Assembly (NCBI GenBank): GCA_021295655.1
Contig: JAGWBX010000002.1
Span: forward strand, 62,001 to 126,000
Direction: 5' to 3'
Length of the DNA: 64,000 nt
From: Candidatus Latescibacterota bacterium
GTDB lineage: Bacteria; Latescibacterota; UBA2968; GCA-2709665
The notes beneath the pieces are model-generated. The model was not told where the DNA came from, ran no database searches, and was given only the letters and a program-made list of their open reading frames with translations. A program made the position numbers and the translations under genes. This document shows, piece by piece, positions 17,266 to 26,759 of this stretch. Within the stretch, counting starts at the first letter, position 1. Each line of letters starts with the position of its first letter.

Positions 17266-19359
17266 CTACGCTTCTGTCGCTTCCAGAACCACAAAGTCCT
17301 GACGGTCCCGATACACGCGGGTCCCGGGCGGCACCACGGTCGTGGAATCGTATTCGTCGATCAGCAGGGGACCGTCCTGAGGCCCGGTCAGCTCCGTGCG
17401 GCCGACAACGGGCGTCTCCACGGTTCCCCACGCCTTTCCGAAATACGCCGAACGCGAAGGCATCTTTCTCACGTGCCGCCGCGAAGCGCGTGTTCGGCCC
17501 CCCGTTCCGCGGTGATCGGTTCGGCCGATGAGACGGACGGCGACCACCTCGACCGGGATATCGGGGTCCGACGAATGCCCGTACAGCTGCCTGTGTTCAA
17601 GTTCGAACCCACCGCACAACTCCCGAACCGTCGCATCGGTCGCCCGGGATTCCGGCAGCGGAATCCGGATCTCCGACGCCTGGCCCCTGAAGCGTACGTC
17701 GACACTGTGGTCAAGCGCCACCTGTTCAGCGGAATAACCCTCCGCCCGGAACCGGGCGAGCATCTTGCGTTTCAGGTCCGACTGGATGCGGCCCAGCGCC
17801 TCCGCGCTCAGTCCGTCGCCCGAAAGCAGACAACTGGACACTTCATGGTGTTCCACGCCGGAGAACAGAAGCCCCAGCGCGCTGAACAACCCGGGCAACG
17901 GAGGGACAATGACTTTGGGGCTTTGGAGTTCGCGGGCCAGCCCCGCGGCATGAACCGGGCCGGAACCACCGAAGGCGATCAGGGAGAACGACCTCGGATC
18001 CCGACCCCGCTCCGTGGACACGGACCGGAGCGCTCGCATACACCGGGCATTGGCAATCCTGTGTATGCCCTCGGCCGCCTCGAGCAGGTCCAGGCCCAGA
18101 GGAGCCGCGATCCGATCGTGGACGATCCTTCTTGCGGCCTCGGGGTCTATCGAGACCTCTCCGTCTGCCAGTTCTCCCGGCCGGATATACCCCAGCACGA
18201 CATTGGCGTCGGTAACGGTGGGCTCGTTTCCTCCCCGGCCGTAACAGGCGGGGCCCGGTACGGCGCCCGCGCTGCCGGGTCCGACCCGCAATCCGCCCGC
18301 CCCATCCAGAAGGGCCACGCTGCCTCCCCCGGATCCGACCTCCGCGATATCGATGCTGGGCGCGCGAATCAACTCGCCGCCCCCGCCCACCAGCCTGTTT
18401 CCCGCCGACACGGATGCACCGACCTCGTATTCCGGGCTGTAGGAAATCTCGCCGTTTTCGACAATGGACGCCTTGGCCGTGGTGCCTCCCATATCGAACG
18501 TGATGAGATCGTGGATACCCAGTTGTTCTCCCGCGGAACGGGCCGCGAAAACGCCGGCCGCGGGTCCCGACTCCAGAACGTAGACAGGTCGCCGCGCCGC
18601 GTCGGCTTCCGGGGTCAGGCCCCCCGCGGACTGCATGATCAGTACGGGGGCCGGAATCCCCTGTTCCGTCAGGCCATCCCGCATCGCGTTGAGATAACGC
18701 TGCATAACGGGACGGACGTACGCATTCAGCACGGTCGTTGCCGTTCGCTCGTACTCCCGGCGTTCAGGCAGAATCTCCGTGGAAAGAGATACGGGCAAGT
18801 CGGGAAACGCGTCCTGGAGGAACTCGCCGATCGCGTGTTCGTGCCGTGGATACGCGTAGGAGTGAAGCGTGCACACCGCGATCGACTCCACCTTTTCCTG
18901 TTCCAATGCGGCCCTGACCGCCCTGAGGTCCGCCACGTCCAGAGGCGCCAGAACTTCACCGTCGGCGGCAATGCGCTCCGTCACCTCCAGCCTCAGAGAC
19001 CGCTCCACGATGGGTTCGGGCTTGTCGAAGAAAAGATCGTACATCTGCGGCGCCCTGACGCGCCGCAATTCCAGCACGTCGCGAAATCCGCGCGTGGTAA
19101 TCAGCGCGGTCCTGGCGCCCCGGCGTTCGAGGACGGCGTTGGTCGCCACGGTGGTCCCGTGAGAGACATCTCCTATCGATTCGCCCGGTGTGCCGGTCTC
19201 TTTCAGCAGACGCGCGATGGCTTCAAGAACCGCCCGCTCGAAATCCGGCGGGGTAGAGGGGATTTTGTGCGTCCATAAATTCCCCCCGGCGTCCATGAGA
19301 ATCACATCCGTAAACGTCCCGCCGACGTCCGCGCCGATTCGATAGGCTGTCTCATTCAT
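17266..19359 (-). CDS. hydantoinase A / oxoprolinase family ATPase subunit
   Basis: 697 residues of the HyuA family. The actin-like ATPase signature GADVGGTFTDVILMD is at residues 9-23, with GTTVATNAVLERRG, the second phosphate motif ITFDMGGTTAK, and the C-terminal FGGSGPVHAAGLA. This subunit uses ATP to activate the cyclic amide for cleavage together with HyuB downstream. The ATG overlaps the TGA of the upstream hydrolase gene in an ATGA arrangement, so the start is well set and translation is coupled; this overlap also shows that TGA works as a real stop here. Confidence 0.93.
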   Translation of the reverse strand: MNETAYRIGADVGGTFTDVILMDAGGNLWTHKIPSTPPDFERAVLEAIARLLKETGTPGESIGDVSHGTTVATNAVLERRGARTALITTRGFRDVLELRRVRAPQMYDLFFDKPEPIVERSLRLEVTERIAADGEVLAPLDVADLRAVRAALEQEKVESIAVCTLHSYAYPRHEHAIGEFLQDAFPDLPVSLSTEILPERREYERTATTVLNAYVRPVMQRYLNAMRDGLTEQGIPAPVLIMQSAGGLTPEADAARRPVYVLESGPAAGVFAARSAGEQLGIHDLITFDMGGTTAKASIVENGEISYSPEYEVGASVSAGNRLVGGGGELIRAPSIDIAEVGSGGGSVALLDGAGGLRVGPGSAGAVPGPACYGRGGNEPTVTDANVVLGYIRPGELADGEVSIDPEAARRIVHDRIAAPLGLDLLEAAEGIHRIANARCMRALRSVSTERGRDPRSFSLIAFGGSGPVHAAGLARELQSPKVIVPPLPGLFSALGLLFSGVEHHEVSSCLLSGDGLSAEALGRIQSDLKRKMLARFRAEGYSAEQVALDHSVDVRFRGQASEIRIPLPESRATDATVRELCGGFELEHRQLYGHSSDPDIPVEVVAVRLIGRTDHRGTGGRTRASRRHVRKMPSRSAYFGKAWGTVETPVVGRTELTGPQDGPLLIDEYDSTTVVPPGTRVYRDRQDFVVLEATEA

Positions 19360-21023
19360 TCGGGAATCACCGGCAAGAGCAGGCACGACGCATATCGGCT
19401 GCTGTGATGGACCGTCTGACGTGCCACCTTCATCTCGTCGTCCAGACCCGGGGTATTGCCTGTATTCAGATTCCGGTCGAAACGCGGGAAATTGCTGCTG
19501 GAGACCTCCAGTCTGATCCGATGACCGGCTTTGAACACATTGCTGGTCTCCCAGAGTACGATCCGGTACGCCACCACCGAGCCCGGTTGAATCAGACCCG
19601 GTCTGCGAAAGGACTCCCGGAATCTCGCTCGCACGATGCCCTCCGTAATGTGGATCGCCCTGCCATCGGGATGTACGTCCACGAGGGTGGCCGTAAAGTC
19701 GGTATCCCGTGCGTCGGATGCTGCGAACAATGCAAGTTCCACCGGTCCGGTCGCCTCCACGTCCGACGCCAGTGTTTCCGTGGTATACACGAGCACGTCT
19801 TCCCGTCGTTCCACCGGTCGCCGGTCCCTCGGACCCGTGTTGTCGGGAAACATACTCTGTCCGCCCACCGTCGGCGCCGGATCATCCGGATCGTAGTCAA
19901 ACCGGTCCGCGGGTTCGTCGCCCGGCGCCTCGAGGCTGAGTTTTCCGTCGCCGGACAGCGAATTGGCGCGGCCGCGGCTGTGGAGATAGTACGCCGTGTA
20001 CTCCGTTCGGGCCAGCGGCCACTCGTTCTCCCAACGCCAGACGTCCTGTCCCATCACGAATATACGGACGGGCGGCTCCTCGTCGATTCCCGTATCGATC
20101 CCGCGCAGCCGCTGATCGTACCATCGCAGATGTTCGCCAGGAATATCCACCGCGGCGCCGGACCCGAAATCGACGTCGCCGAACACTTCGGCGCTCCCGA
20201 TCCCCGAGTGCGTCCAGGGTCCGACCATCAGGCGGGTCAGTTGCCGGGTACGGGCGTCTCCCGCTTGCTTGCGCCAGCCTCGAAAGCACTTGAAGCCCTC
20301 ATGGACGAGATTGTCGTACCAACCCGTTACGAAATAGGCCGGCGTATTTACTTCCCCGTACCGGCCTTTCATGCTGTATGACGACCAGAACGGGTCGAAT
20401 TCGTTGTGCCGGACCACCTCCCTGAAAAACGGCCGGTCCGCGATGCCGTCCATCGCCGAGATCAGCGGCAGCCGGCGGTAGATCCGATCCCAGTCCAGCA
20501 GGTCCCGCGGGGCGTGCTGGTTGGTCCGCTCACCGAGCCAGATCCAGTTCATCGCGTTCTGCAGCTGGAGGACGCCGTTGTATCTCAGATGCCCGTAGTT
20601 GTCCTCCTGGTTCGCAATGGGCATCAACCCTTTCACGAAGGGACTCCGGAACGGGGCCGGCAGAATCTGCGTGAAACCCGGATAGGAAATCCCGAACATC
20701 CCGATGCCGCCGTCGCACCACGCCTGCGCTCCAATCCATTGCTGCGTTTCGTAGCCGTCGCGCGCCTCGTCCACGTACGCCCGCCACTGGCCCTCCGATT
20801 CGTAACGCCCGCGGCTGTCCACCATAACGACCGCGTATCCCGACGTCGCAAAGCGTACCGCCCAATCCACGTACCTGGGGTGCTGTGTGCTGTATGGCGA
20901 CCGGATCAGCAAAACTGGAAACTGCTCTCCCCGCGGCGGGAGATATGCCGCGCCATAGAGGTTCACCCCGTCTCTCATGGGGATCCTCAGGTCCAGTTGA
21001 ATTCGAATACCTGCATCCGGCAT
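19356..21023 (-). CDS. CocE/NonD family hydrolase (X-Pro dipeptidyl-peptidase S15 type)
   Basis: 555 residues. An alpha/beta hydrolase domain with catalytic serine in FGISYPGFTQ, preceded by VVMVDSRGRYESEG, and a histidine in MVGPWTHSGIG, is followed by the C-terminal jelly-roll of the X-Pro dipeptidyl-peptidase/CocE family (LFAASDARDTDFTATLVDV). The family cleaves esters, amides or proline dipeptides. No signal peptide. It is the first gene of a coupled hyuA-hyuB set, so it may open or trim the amide substrates handled by that pair; this is inference. Confidence 0.88.
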   Translation of the reverse strand: MPDAGIRIQLDLRIPMRDGVNLYGAAYLPPRGEQFPVLLIRSPYSTQHPRYVDWAVRFATSGYAVVMVDSRGRYESEGQWRAYVDEARDGYETQQWIGAQAWCDGGIGMFGISYPGFTQILPAPFRSPFVKGLMPIANQEDNYGHLRYNGVLQLQNAMNWIWLGERTNQHAPRDLLDWDRIYRRLPLISAMDGIADRPFFREVVRHNEFDPFWSSYSMKGRYGEVNTPAYFVTGWYDNLVHEGFKCFRGWRKQAGDARTRQLTRLMVGPWTHSGIGSAEVFGDVDFGSGAAVDIPGEHLRWYDQRLRGIDTGIDEEPPVRIFVMGQDVWRWENEWPLARTEYTAYYLHSRGRANSLSGDGKLSLEAPGDEPADRFDYDPDDPAPTVGGQSMFPDNTGPRDRRPVERREDVLVYTTETLASDVEATGPVELALFAASDARDTDFTATLVDVHPDGRAIHITEGIVRARFRESFRRPGLIQPGSVVAYRIVLWETSNVFKAGHRIRLEVSSSNFPRFDRNLNTGNTPGLDDEMKVARQTVHHSSRYASCLLLPVIPE

Positions 21024-21083
21024 TGGAAGCGTCCGTGTTGAGAATTGCGGCAGCGATGCGTCGGGAATTCCTGTCGACCCGAG

Positions 21084-22454
21084 TTACGTCGCCAGTCTGT
21101 CCAGTACGTTGCGCGTGATCCTGGCCACCACGCTTTCATCGCGGTATAACCCATGGGACCATTCAATTGTGGCGGCGTTGAATACCGTACCCTCGAACTC
21201 CGTCTCGTTGATGGCCACGGTTCCGTAGCACCCGGCAATGCCCTCCGTCCCGCCTTCCTTGACCAGCCGGTGTCCGTCGGGCGTGATACAATCCGCGATG
21301 GCCACGATCTTATATTCCGGCGACACGCCGTCCGTGCCGGTGTACCGCGGCCGTCCGTTTTCAAATGTCAGGTCCGCCGCATCGGCCTCCACGCCGACAA
21401 TGGAATCCTCACGACCGAATTCGTCCCCCTCGGCCAGTCCCGTGCCCTCAAATACCCAGTGGTCCGGATCGCACACGCGGTAGTACCCCCAGTCCTCTGT
21501 AGTGGGGGCGAGGAACACGTTCGGATCCGGTGTCTTGGTGTGGATAAACGAGGTATAGAACACGCCGATCGTACGCTGGCGCAAATCATCCAGAAAACAC
21601 AGAAACGACGTGTCGGGCCGTTCCGGTGTGGGATGATCATGGTAGTAGGGTTTTGAACAATAGATCTGCCTTCCCTGATTTCTCAATTCGATTTCGTTGC
21701 AGAAACAATTCCCCCCGAACAGAATCAGATTGCCCCCATCCTGAACGAAACGCTGCGACTGTTCGCACTCGTTCCGGCTGTTGTATTCATCGTGACCAAA
21801 ACGCACGTTCGCCCGGTAGTCTTTCAGGATGTCGGGTTCCGCGTCGTGGTCGCCGTTTACGCAATAATCGGCGCGGTACCCCTCCGCGTCCAGCCAGGAC
21901 GTGAAGAACTGGTCCCAGATGTAGAAGTTGCCAAGGCATTCCATCTGAAGTGGGCGTTCGAAACTCAGCAGCTTGGCGTGCTGCCGATCGGTGGAGACGT
22001 AGTCGTAGAAGCACTTGCCGCCGACGTTGTTGTAGGCCTGGTAGGTATTCGTTGCAACTGTCAGCAGCATCGGCGCTTCCGGAGATCCGGGTCGCACCAC
22101 GAAAAAAATCTCTCGCAGACCCTGTCCGGTGGGAAAGGTTGCAATATAGATTCCGCTCTTCCACGTATCCGGTACGACGAAGGACACCGCCGGCGCCCAC
22201 CCGTACCCATCCTGATAGCCCAGTTCCGGGACCTCCTGAAGCGTACCGCGCAGGCCCTCGATTGTCTTTACCAGTTCCCTTCTGGCGCCTTCCCGGAAGA
22301 TGAACAATTCGTAATAGGACCGGGAGTTTGAAATGTGAAACGTGATCTCCTCACCCGCCTTCTCGATTTGCAGATCGGCGTAGCCGCCCTCCATCAACAT
22401 CCACTTGATGGTCGCGTCCCATTCGTGATGCGCCCAGATATGTTCTCTTTTCAT
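21084..22454 (-). CDS. N,N-dimethylformamidase beta-subunit-like protein
   Basis: 456 residues resembling the large subunit domain of N,N-dimethylformamidase (DmfA2-like). Recognisable parts are AVSFVVPDTWKSGIYIA, LTVATNTYQAYNNVGGKCFYDY, SFERPLQ and the glutamine-amidotransferase-like core LFGGNCFCNEIE. In known enzymes this subunit holds a mononuclear iron and needs a small alpha subunit; no alpha-subunit gene is visible next to it. Start ATG 22452-22454 begins MKREHIWAHHEWD. It is 60 bases before the CocE-type gene on the same strand, so it likely heads the amide-degradation operon. Confidence 0.8.
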   Translation of the reverse strand: MKREHIWAHHEWDATIKWMLMEGGYADLQIEKAGEEITFHISNSRSYYELFIFREGARRELVKTIEGLRGTLQEVPELGYQDGYGWAPAVSFVVPDTWKSGIYIATFPTGQGLREIFFVVRPGSPEAPMLLTVATNTYQAYNNVGGKCFYDYVSTDRQHAKLLSFERPLQMECLGNFYIWDQFFTSWLDAEGYRADYCVNGDHDAEPDILKDYRANVRFGHDEYNSRNECEQSQRFVQDGGNLILFGGNCFCNEIELRNQGRQIYCSKPYYHDHPTPERPDTSFLCFLDDLRQRTIGVFYTSFIHTKTPDPNVFLAPTTEDWGYYRVCDPDHWVFEGTGLAEGDEFGREDSIVGVEADAADLTFENGRPRYTGTDGVSPEYKIVAIADCITPDGHRLVKEGGTEGIAGCYGTVAINETEFEGTVFNAATIEWSHGLYRDESVVARITRNVLDRLAT

Positions 22455-22568
22455 TCTGCAGGCCGCCTTTCCATTCGTGGTTGAGGTACCGAAAACTCGC
22501 CGTGGCAGGACACGCCGAGACCGGCGCGGCAACGCGATTGTCGAAACGCCTCCGGCCGCGGGTTATCC

Positions 22569-22598
22569 TTGACACCGGTGTTCATTCCTTGCCATATT
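22569..22598 (+). promoter_or_regulatory. candidate promoter for the isochorismatase-like gene
   Basis: TTGACA at 22569-22574, 18-bp spacer, CATATT at 22593-22598, about 45 bases before the ATG at 22644. The -35 box is consensus; the spacer is one base longer than at the other promoters here. Confidence 0.5.
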
Positions 22599-22643
22599 GC
22601 GTCCGGACAAGGGGTCAGAAACCAACGCAACGAAAGGTCAGGT

Positions 22644-23420
22644 ATGAAAACCATCCACTTGCGGCCCCGTTACTATCAACTCACCCGGAAAGCGGGCGAA
22701 ACTCAAGGTGAATTCCATCTCCGGTCCCTGCGGCGCGACTTTCCGACGGAACGGATCGCACTGGTGCTCGTGGACGTGTGGAGCGATCACTACGTCAGCA
22801 CGCATCTGCAACGCGGGAGAGAGATCACCCTTGAACGCATCATCCCCGTTGCCGAGGCCTTCCGGTCGGTGGGCGCCGCCGTGATCCACGCGCCCAGCCC
22901 CGACTGCGCCAGACGTTATGAAGCGTGGACCCGTTTCGCGGGCGACGAGGAAGTCTTCGGACGTTCGGCACCGCCGCGCGACAACTGGCCGCCCGCGGAA
23001 TTCCGGTCGAAAACGGGCGATTATGAAGCGTGGGCGCAACCGAAGGACCCTCACGATCAGGTCTTCGAGGACATCATCAGAAACCGCCGCATCATTCCCG
23101 AAGCCGAACCACGCGACGGCGACGACGTTGTCGTTACCGGCGCCCAGTTGCACCGCCTCCTGAAACACCGGGGCATCCTGCACCTGTTCTACGCCGGCTT
23201 CGCCGCCAATATGTGCGTACCCTTCAGAGACTACGGGATGAGGGCGATGAAGGACCGCGGCTACGACGTCATCCTCGTCAGGGACTGCACGACGGCCATT
23301 GAAATCGCGGACACGTCCGAGAACATGGACCTGTCCCGTGCGGCAGTCATCGACACGGAAGTCAATATCGGATACACCGCGTCACACGTCGACCTGATTG
23401 CCGCCTGCAGAGCGACTTGA
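22644..23420 (+). CDS. isochorismatase-family cysteine hydrolase
   Basis: 258 residues of the isochorismatase-like (nicotinamidase-type) fold. Early acidic catalytic residue is in ALVLVDVWSDHY; the C-terminal half carries LFYAGFAANMCVPFRDYG with the nucleophilic cysteine in the AANMCV motif, then VILVRDCTTAIE. Family members hydrolyse amides, N-carbamoyl compounds or isochorismate; here an amidase role is likelier given the hydantoinase genes that diverge from it. AGGT precedes the ATG. Its TGA is immediately next to the stop of dusA on the other strand, inside a copy of repeat A. Confidence 0.85.
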   Translation: MKTIHLRPRYYQLTRKAGETQGEFHLRSLRRDFPTERIALVLVDVWSDHYVSTHLQRGREITLERIIPVAEAFRSVGAAVIHAPSPDCARRYEAWTRFAGDEEVFGRSAPPRDNWPPAEFRSKTGDYEAWAQPKDPHDQVFEDIIRNRRIIPEAEPRDGDDVVVTGAQLHRLLKHRGILHLFYAGFAANMCVPFRDYGMRAMKDRGYDVILVRDCTTAIEIADTSENMDLSRAAVIDTEVNIGYTASHVDLIAACRAT

Positions 23421-23431
23421 TCAACGGTCTG
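23405..23431 (-). repeat. partial copy of palindromic repeat A spanning two stop codons
   Basis: Read on the minus strand this block matches the left end of the 44.1-kb element (CAGACCGTTGATCAAGTC, then GCTCTGCAG) at 24 of 27 positions. The TGATCA in it supplies the stop codons of both converging genes, 23418-23420 and 23421-23423. Confidence 0.65.
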
Positions 23432-24407
23432 CTGGAACGAAGCTCGCGGCCTGTCGAATCACTTCCACCCCGGATCCGGGCCTGTGCGCGTTCTCGCTCA
23501 GATGCCGGCGCCAGGCGCGAGCCCCCGGCAACCCCTGGAATAGTCCCTGTATGTGCCGCGTCATGCCGACAAGCGGCATCCCCTGTTGCAGCTGATCCTC
23601 GACGTAATCGCAGAAACGGTCCAGAATCTCCCCCCGCCCGGCCACGGCGCGGGTATCGCCGTAGAACATCTGGTCCATCGACGCCAGGAAGTAGGGATTC
23701 TGATAGGCCTCGCGTCCGATCATGACCCCGTCCACGGCTTCCAGGTGCCGGCGCACCTGTTCGCGGGTTGTGATTCCTCCGTTGAGGATGACCGTCAGAT
23801 CCGGGAAATCCTGTTTCAACCGGTATACCACGTTGTAACGCAGGGGCGGAATTTCCCGGTTCTGCTTCGGACTCAACCCCTGAAGCCAGGCCTTTCTTGC
23901 GTGAATGACGAACACCTGACATCCGCCGCCGGAAACGGTTTGTACAAAGTTGACCAGGTCCGCGTATGAATCCCGGCCATCAATTCCAATCCTCGTTTTC
24001 ACGGTGACCGGTATTTCAACCGCCTCGCGCATCGCCTCCACGCAACGGCCGACCCGTTCCGGCTCCGCCATCAGGCACGCGCCGAACCGGCCGGCCCGCA
24101 CCCGGTCGCTCGGGCACCCCACGTTCAGGTTGATTTCGTCGTACCCGTATTCCGCTCCAATTCGCGCACAGCGCGCCAGCGCTTCCGGATCGCTGCCACC
24201 CAGCTGAAGCGCCACCGGATGCTCCCGGCGATGGTATTTCAGAAGTTGCTCGCGCCGGCCACGAAGGACGGCGTCCGCGGTGATCATCTCGGTATATAGC
24301 AGGATATGCCGTGAGAACAACCTCAGGAAATACCGTTCGTGCCTGTCCGTCCAGTCCATCATCGGCGCAACAGACAGGCTTCTGTTGAGCGTCTTTTCCA
24401 CCAGCAT
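23421..24407 (-). CDS. dusA: tRNA-dihydrouridine synthase DusA type
   Basis: 328 residues. FMN-dependent reduction of uridine in the tRNA D-loop. The start MLVEKTLNRSLSVAPMMDWTD, the catalytic cysteine in LNVGCPSDRV, KTRIGIDGRDSY, VFVIHARKAWLQGLSPKQNR and the FMN phosphate segment VILNGGITTREQ together identify the DusA subfamily. ATG at 24405-24407 has CCGGAGTCGG just upstream. The final residues are encoded by a fragment of repeat A. Convergent with the isochorismatase-like gene and divergent from the glycosidase-like gene. Confidence 0.93.
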   Translation of the reverse strand: MLVEKTLNRSLSVAPMMDWTDRHERYFLRLFSRHILLYTEMITADAVLRGRREQLLKYHRREHPVALQLGGSDPEALARCARIGAEYGYDEINLNVGCPSDRVRAGRFGACLMAEPERVGRCVEAMREAVEIPVTVKTRIGIDGRDSYADLVNFVQTVSGGGCQVFVIHARKAWLQGLSPKQNREIPPLRYNVVYRLKQDFPDLTVILNGGITTREQVRRHLEAVDGVMIGREAYQNPYFLASMDQMFYGDTRAVAGRGEILDRFCDYVEDQLQQGMPLVGMTRHIQGLFQGLPGARAWRRHLSENAHRPGSGVEVIRQAASFVPADR

Positions 24408-24485
24408 CCGACTCCGGAAAGACCGTGCGGCCCGGAACACCGCAGCCGACGTCGATTCGCCACCCGCTTAACGGAGACACAGACA

Positions 24486-25343
24486 ATGCGCATTGAACGC
24501 CTTCCGAACAACCCCATTATCCGCCCGCACATGGACGCCAGGATGGGCGCCAACGTCAACGGACCCTCGCTCGTCCGGACGCCCGACTGGCTCCCCAACC
24601 CCCTCGGAAAGTACTACCTTTACTTCGGTCACCATCAGGGCGATTACATTCGCCTTGCCTGGTCGGACCATCTCACCGGTCCCTGGACCACCTACGAACC
24701 CGGGGTGCTGCACCTGAACGACGCCTATACGACCGGCCATCTTGCGTCGCCGGACGTCCACGTGGACAACGGGAATCGTGAAATCAGAATGTATTACCAC
24801 GGTCCTGTGCCCGGACGGGGTCAACAGTCAAAAGTCGCGCTGTCCGCAGACGGGATTCACTTTACGGCACGGCCCGAAAACCTCGGCAACTCCTACTTCA
24901 GGGTCTTCAAGTGGCAAGGCGCGACGTTCGCTCTGGGGATGCCCGGGATCTTCTATCGTTCGCAGGACGGCCTCACGGGTTTCCGGCAGGGGCCTGTGCT
25001 GTTCTCCGAAGACCAGCGCCATACGGCGCTGAAGCTGGACGGCAACACGCTCTCGGTCTTCTATTCCAACGCCCACGACTGCCCCGAACGCATTCTGCTG
25101 GCACGCGTCGAATTGACGCCGGACTGGATGAGCTGGCGGGCGTCGAAGGCCGTGGTTATACTCGAGCCTGAAACCGGCTACGAAGGCGCGGACCTTCCTC
25201 TGCAACCCTCCCGTCGCGGATGGTCACCGGAGCGGGCCCGGCAGCTTCGTGATCCGGGAATCTACCGGGAAGGCGCCGATACCTATCTACTCTATTCCGT
25301 CGCAGGTGAGTCCGGAATCGCCATTGCAAAGATAACGGACTGA
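24486..25343 (+). CDS. five-bladed propeller glycosidase-like protein (GH43-like)
   Basis: 285 residues with blades typical of GH43/GH130-like enzymes: NPIIRPHMDARMGANVNGPS, YYLYFGHHQGDYIRLAWSD, LASPDVHVDNGNREIRMYYHG, ALGMPGIFYRSQDG and LRDPGIYREGADTYLLYS. A conserved acid just after each blade start could be catalytic, but subfamily and linkage are unknown. No signal peptide. CGGAGA lies 10 bases before the ATG. It is distinct from the 9.4-kb propeller protein, though similar in architecture. Confidence 0.75.
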   Translation: MRIERLPNNPIIRPHMDARMGANVNGPSLVRTPDWLPNPLGKYYLYFGHHQGDYIRLAWSDHLTGPWTTYEPGVLHLNDAYTTGHLASPDVHVDNGNREIRMYYHGPVPGRGQQSKVALSADGIHFTARPENLGNSYFRVFKWQGATFALGMPGIFYRSQDGLTGFRQGPVLFSEDQRHTALKLDGNTLSVFYSNAHDCPERILLARVELTPDWMSWRASKAVVILEPETGYEGADLPLQPSRRGWSPERARQLRDPGIYREGADTYLLYSVAGESGIAIAKITD

Positions 25344-25369
25344 CCGGCGGCGTGCCACGATAAACTAAA

Positions 25370-25410
25370 GCGGCGGGATTTCACGCCTTGTTCGCGCGAA
25401 ACCCCGCCGC
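25370..25410. terminator. stem-loop between convergent genes
   Basis: GCGGCGGGATTTC (25370-25382) pairs with GAAACCCCGCCGC (25398-25410) with one mismatch and a 15-base loop. It lies between two convergent genes and could end both transcripts, although there is no T run on either side. Confidence 0.55.
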
Positions 25411-25445
25411 GGTTGAATGGATATTCGGCATCAGAACCGGTTCGA

Positions 25446-26591
25446 TTACCCGGCCACCGGCAATCCCAGTTCTTCTGCATTCACGATACTCGGACACGCG
25501 CTGGGGGCATCGTCGCCCAGGAACGGCAGGATGTCGTCCTGATCCGCCCAGGCGGGAAGTCCTCTCAGAACGCCTGCCACGTTGCCGGCGGCGAGCGTTG
25601 CCATACCTTCACGCGTCCAACTTGTAGCCGACGCAATGTGTGGAACAATAACCACGTTGTTCAGTTCACTCAATCCAGGCTTCATTTCGGGCTCGTCTTC
25701 GAAGACGTCGAGCCCGACGCGGAAGTCCGGATTCTTTCTGCAGTGCGCTACGAGCGCGTTTTCGTCGATAACCGGGCCGCGGCTGGCATTCACGAGAATC
25801 GCGTCAGGTTTCATCAGGTTCAGGCGTTCCTCGTTCATCAGGTGGTGGGTTGTCGGATCCAGCAGCGGATGCAGGCTGACCACGTCGGCCTCGCGCAAGA
25901 CGGCTTCCACGGAGTCCGCTCTCGTAACGCTCACAGGCGCTTCGCCGTGTCCCTCCAGGAACGCGGCGTAATCCCGAATGTAATCCTCCAGCCTCTCGTT
26001 GGGGTAGGGATCGTAGTATACGAAGTTCATTTTGAACCCTTCGACCATCATCCGCGCGTACGTCGCGCCGATTCGCCCGGCGCCAACCACGCCGACGGTC
26101 TTCCGGTTCAGCAACTGCCCGAGGAACAGGGTAGGCAGCCATCCTTCGTACCTCCCGCCCCGCATGTATTCGTCGGCCTCCACCACGCGGCGCGCGGCGG
26201 AAAACGTCAGCGCAATCGCCATCTCCGAGGTGGTCTCCGTCAACACACCCGGCGTGTTTCCCACGGGGATACCATTCCGGGTGGCCGCATCCACGTCCAC
26301 ATTATTGAAACCGACCGCATAGTTGCTATACGCTTTACCGCCCGCGGCTTTCAGCGCCGAAAAGAGCGGTTGGCCCCAATCTTCCGTGAGCTGGCCGATC
26401 ACGCCGTCGCACCGATCGCCGATCGCCGCCTTGATTTCATCCACCTGCAGGATCCGGGTGGTGGTGCTGTATTCAACGCGGCAGCCCGCCTGTTCCAGAA
26501 TATTCAGCCAGCGGTCGCCAGGAAGCTCCTTCGTAACCACCACGCGCAGATTCCCCGAAGCATTGTACGTCGTCCACTCATTAGCAGCCAA
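25446..26591 (-). CDS. D-2-hydroxyacid dehydrogenase, hydroxypyruvate-reductase-like
   Basis: 381 residues of the D-isomer-specific 2-hydroxyacid dehydrogenase family. It has the NAD-binding GVVGAGRIGATYAR, the arginine in LVNASRGPVIDE, the glutamate in DVFEDEPEM and the histidine in VPHIASATSWTREGM. The overall length and the long insertion after the dinucleotide motif (EDYIRDYAAFLEGHGEAPVS) are like plant peroxisomal hydroxypyruvate reductase. It would reduce hydroxypyruvate or glyoxylate with NAD(P)H in the cytoplasm. Start is TTG at 26589-26591 behind a strong AAGGAGGG. Confidence 0.86.
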   Translation of the reverse strand: MAANEWTTYNASGNLRVVVTKELPGDRWLNILEQAGCRVEYSTTTRILQVDEIKAAIGDRCDGVIGQLTEDWGQPLFSALKAAGGKAYSNYAVGFNNVDVDAATRNGIPVGNTPGVLTETTSEMAIALTFSAARRVVEADEYMRGGRYEGWLPTLFLGQLLNRKTVGVVGAGRIGATYARMMVEGFKMNFVYYDPYPNERLEDYIRDYAAFLEGHGEAPVSVTRADSVEAVLREADVVSLHPLLDPTTHHLMNEERLNLMKPDAILVNASRGPVIDENALVAHCRKNPDFRVGLDVFEDEPEMKPGLSELNNVVIVPHIASATSWTREGMATLAAGNVAGVLRGLPAWADQDDILPFLGDDAPSACPSIVNAEELGLPVAG

Positions 26592-26739
26592 AACACGCCC
26601 TCCTTGAAGGTTGAAGACGGGACCCGGTGTTGCGGGGCCGCAGGGTGCGGACCGAATCCGTCTCAGAAACCCCGCTTGATTGTCCGCTGAATATACACAA
26701 TCGGCCCGACCGTTTCAAGAATCCGAAGGCAATGGGCGG

Positions 26740-26759
26740 CTTTTTCAACGGACTGCTAA
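26740..26759 (-). repeat. partial copy of palindromic repeat A at a stop codon
   Basis: On the minus strand this reads TTAGCAGTCCGTTGAAAAAG, identical to the left terminus of repeat A assembled from its other copies. The TAG in it (26756-26758) is the stop codon of the oxidoreductase gene. Confidence 0.65.
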
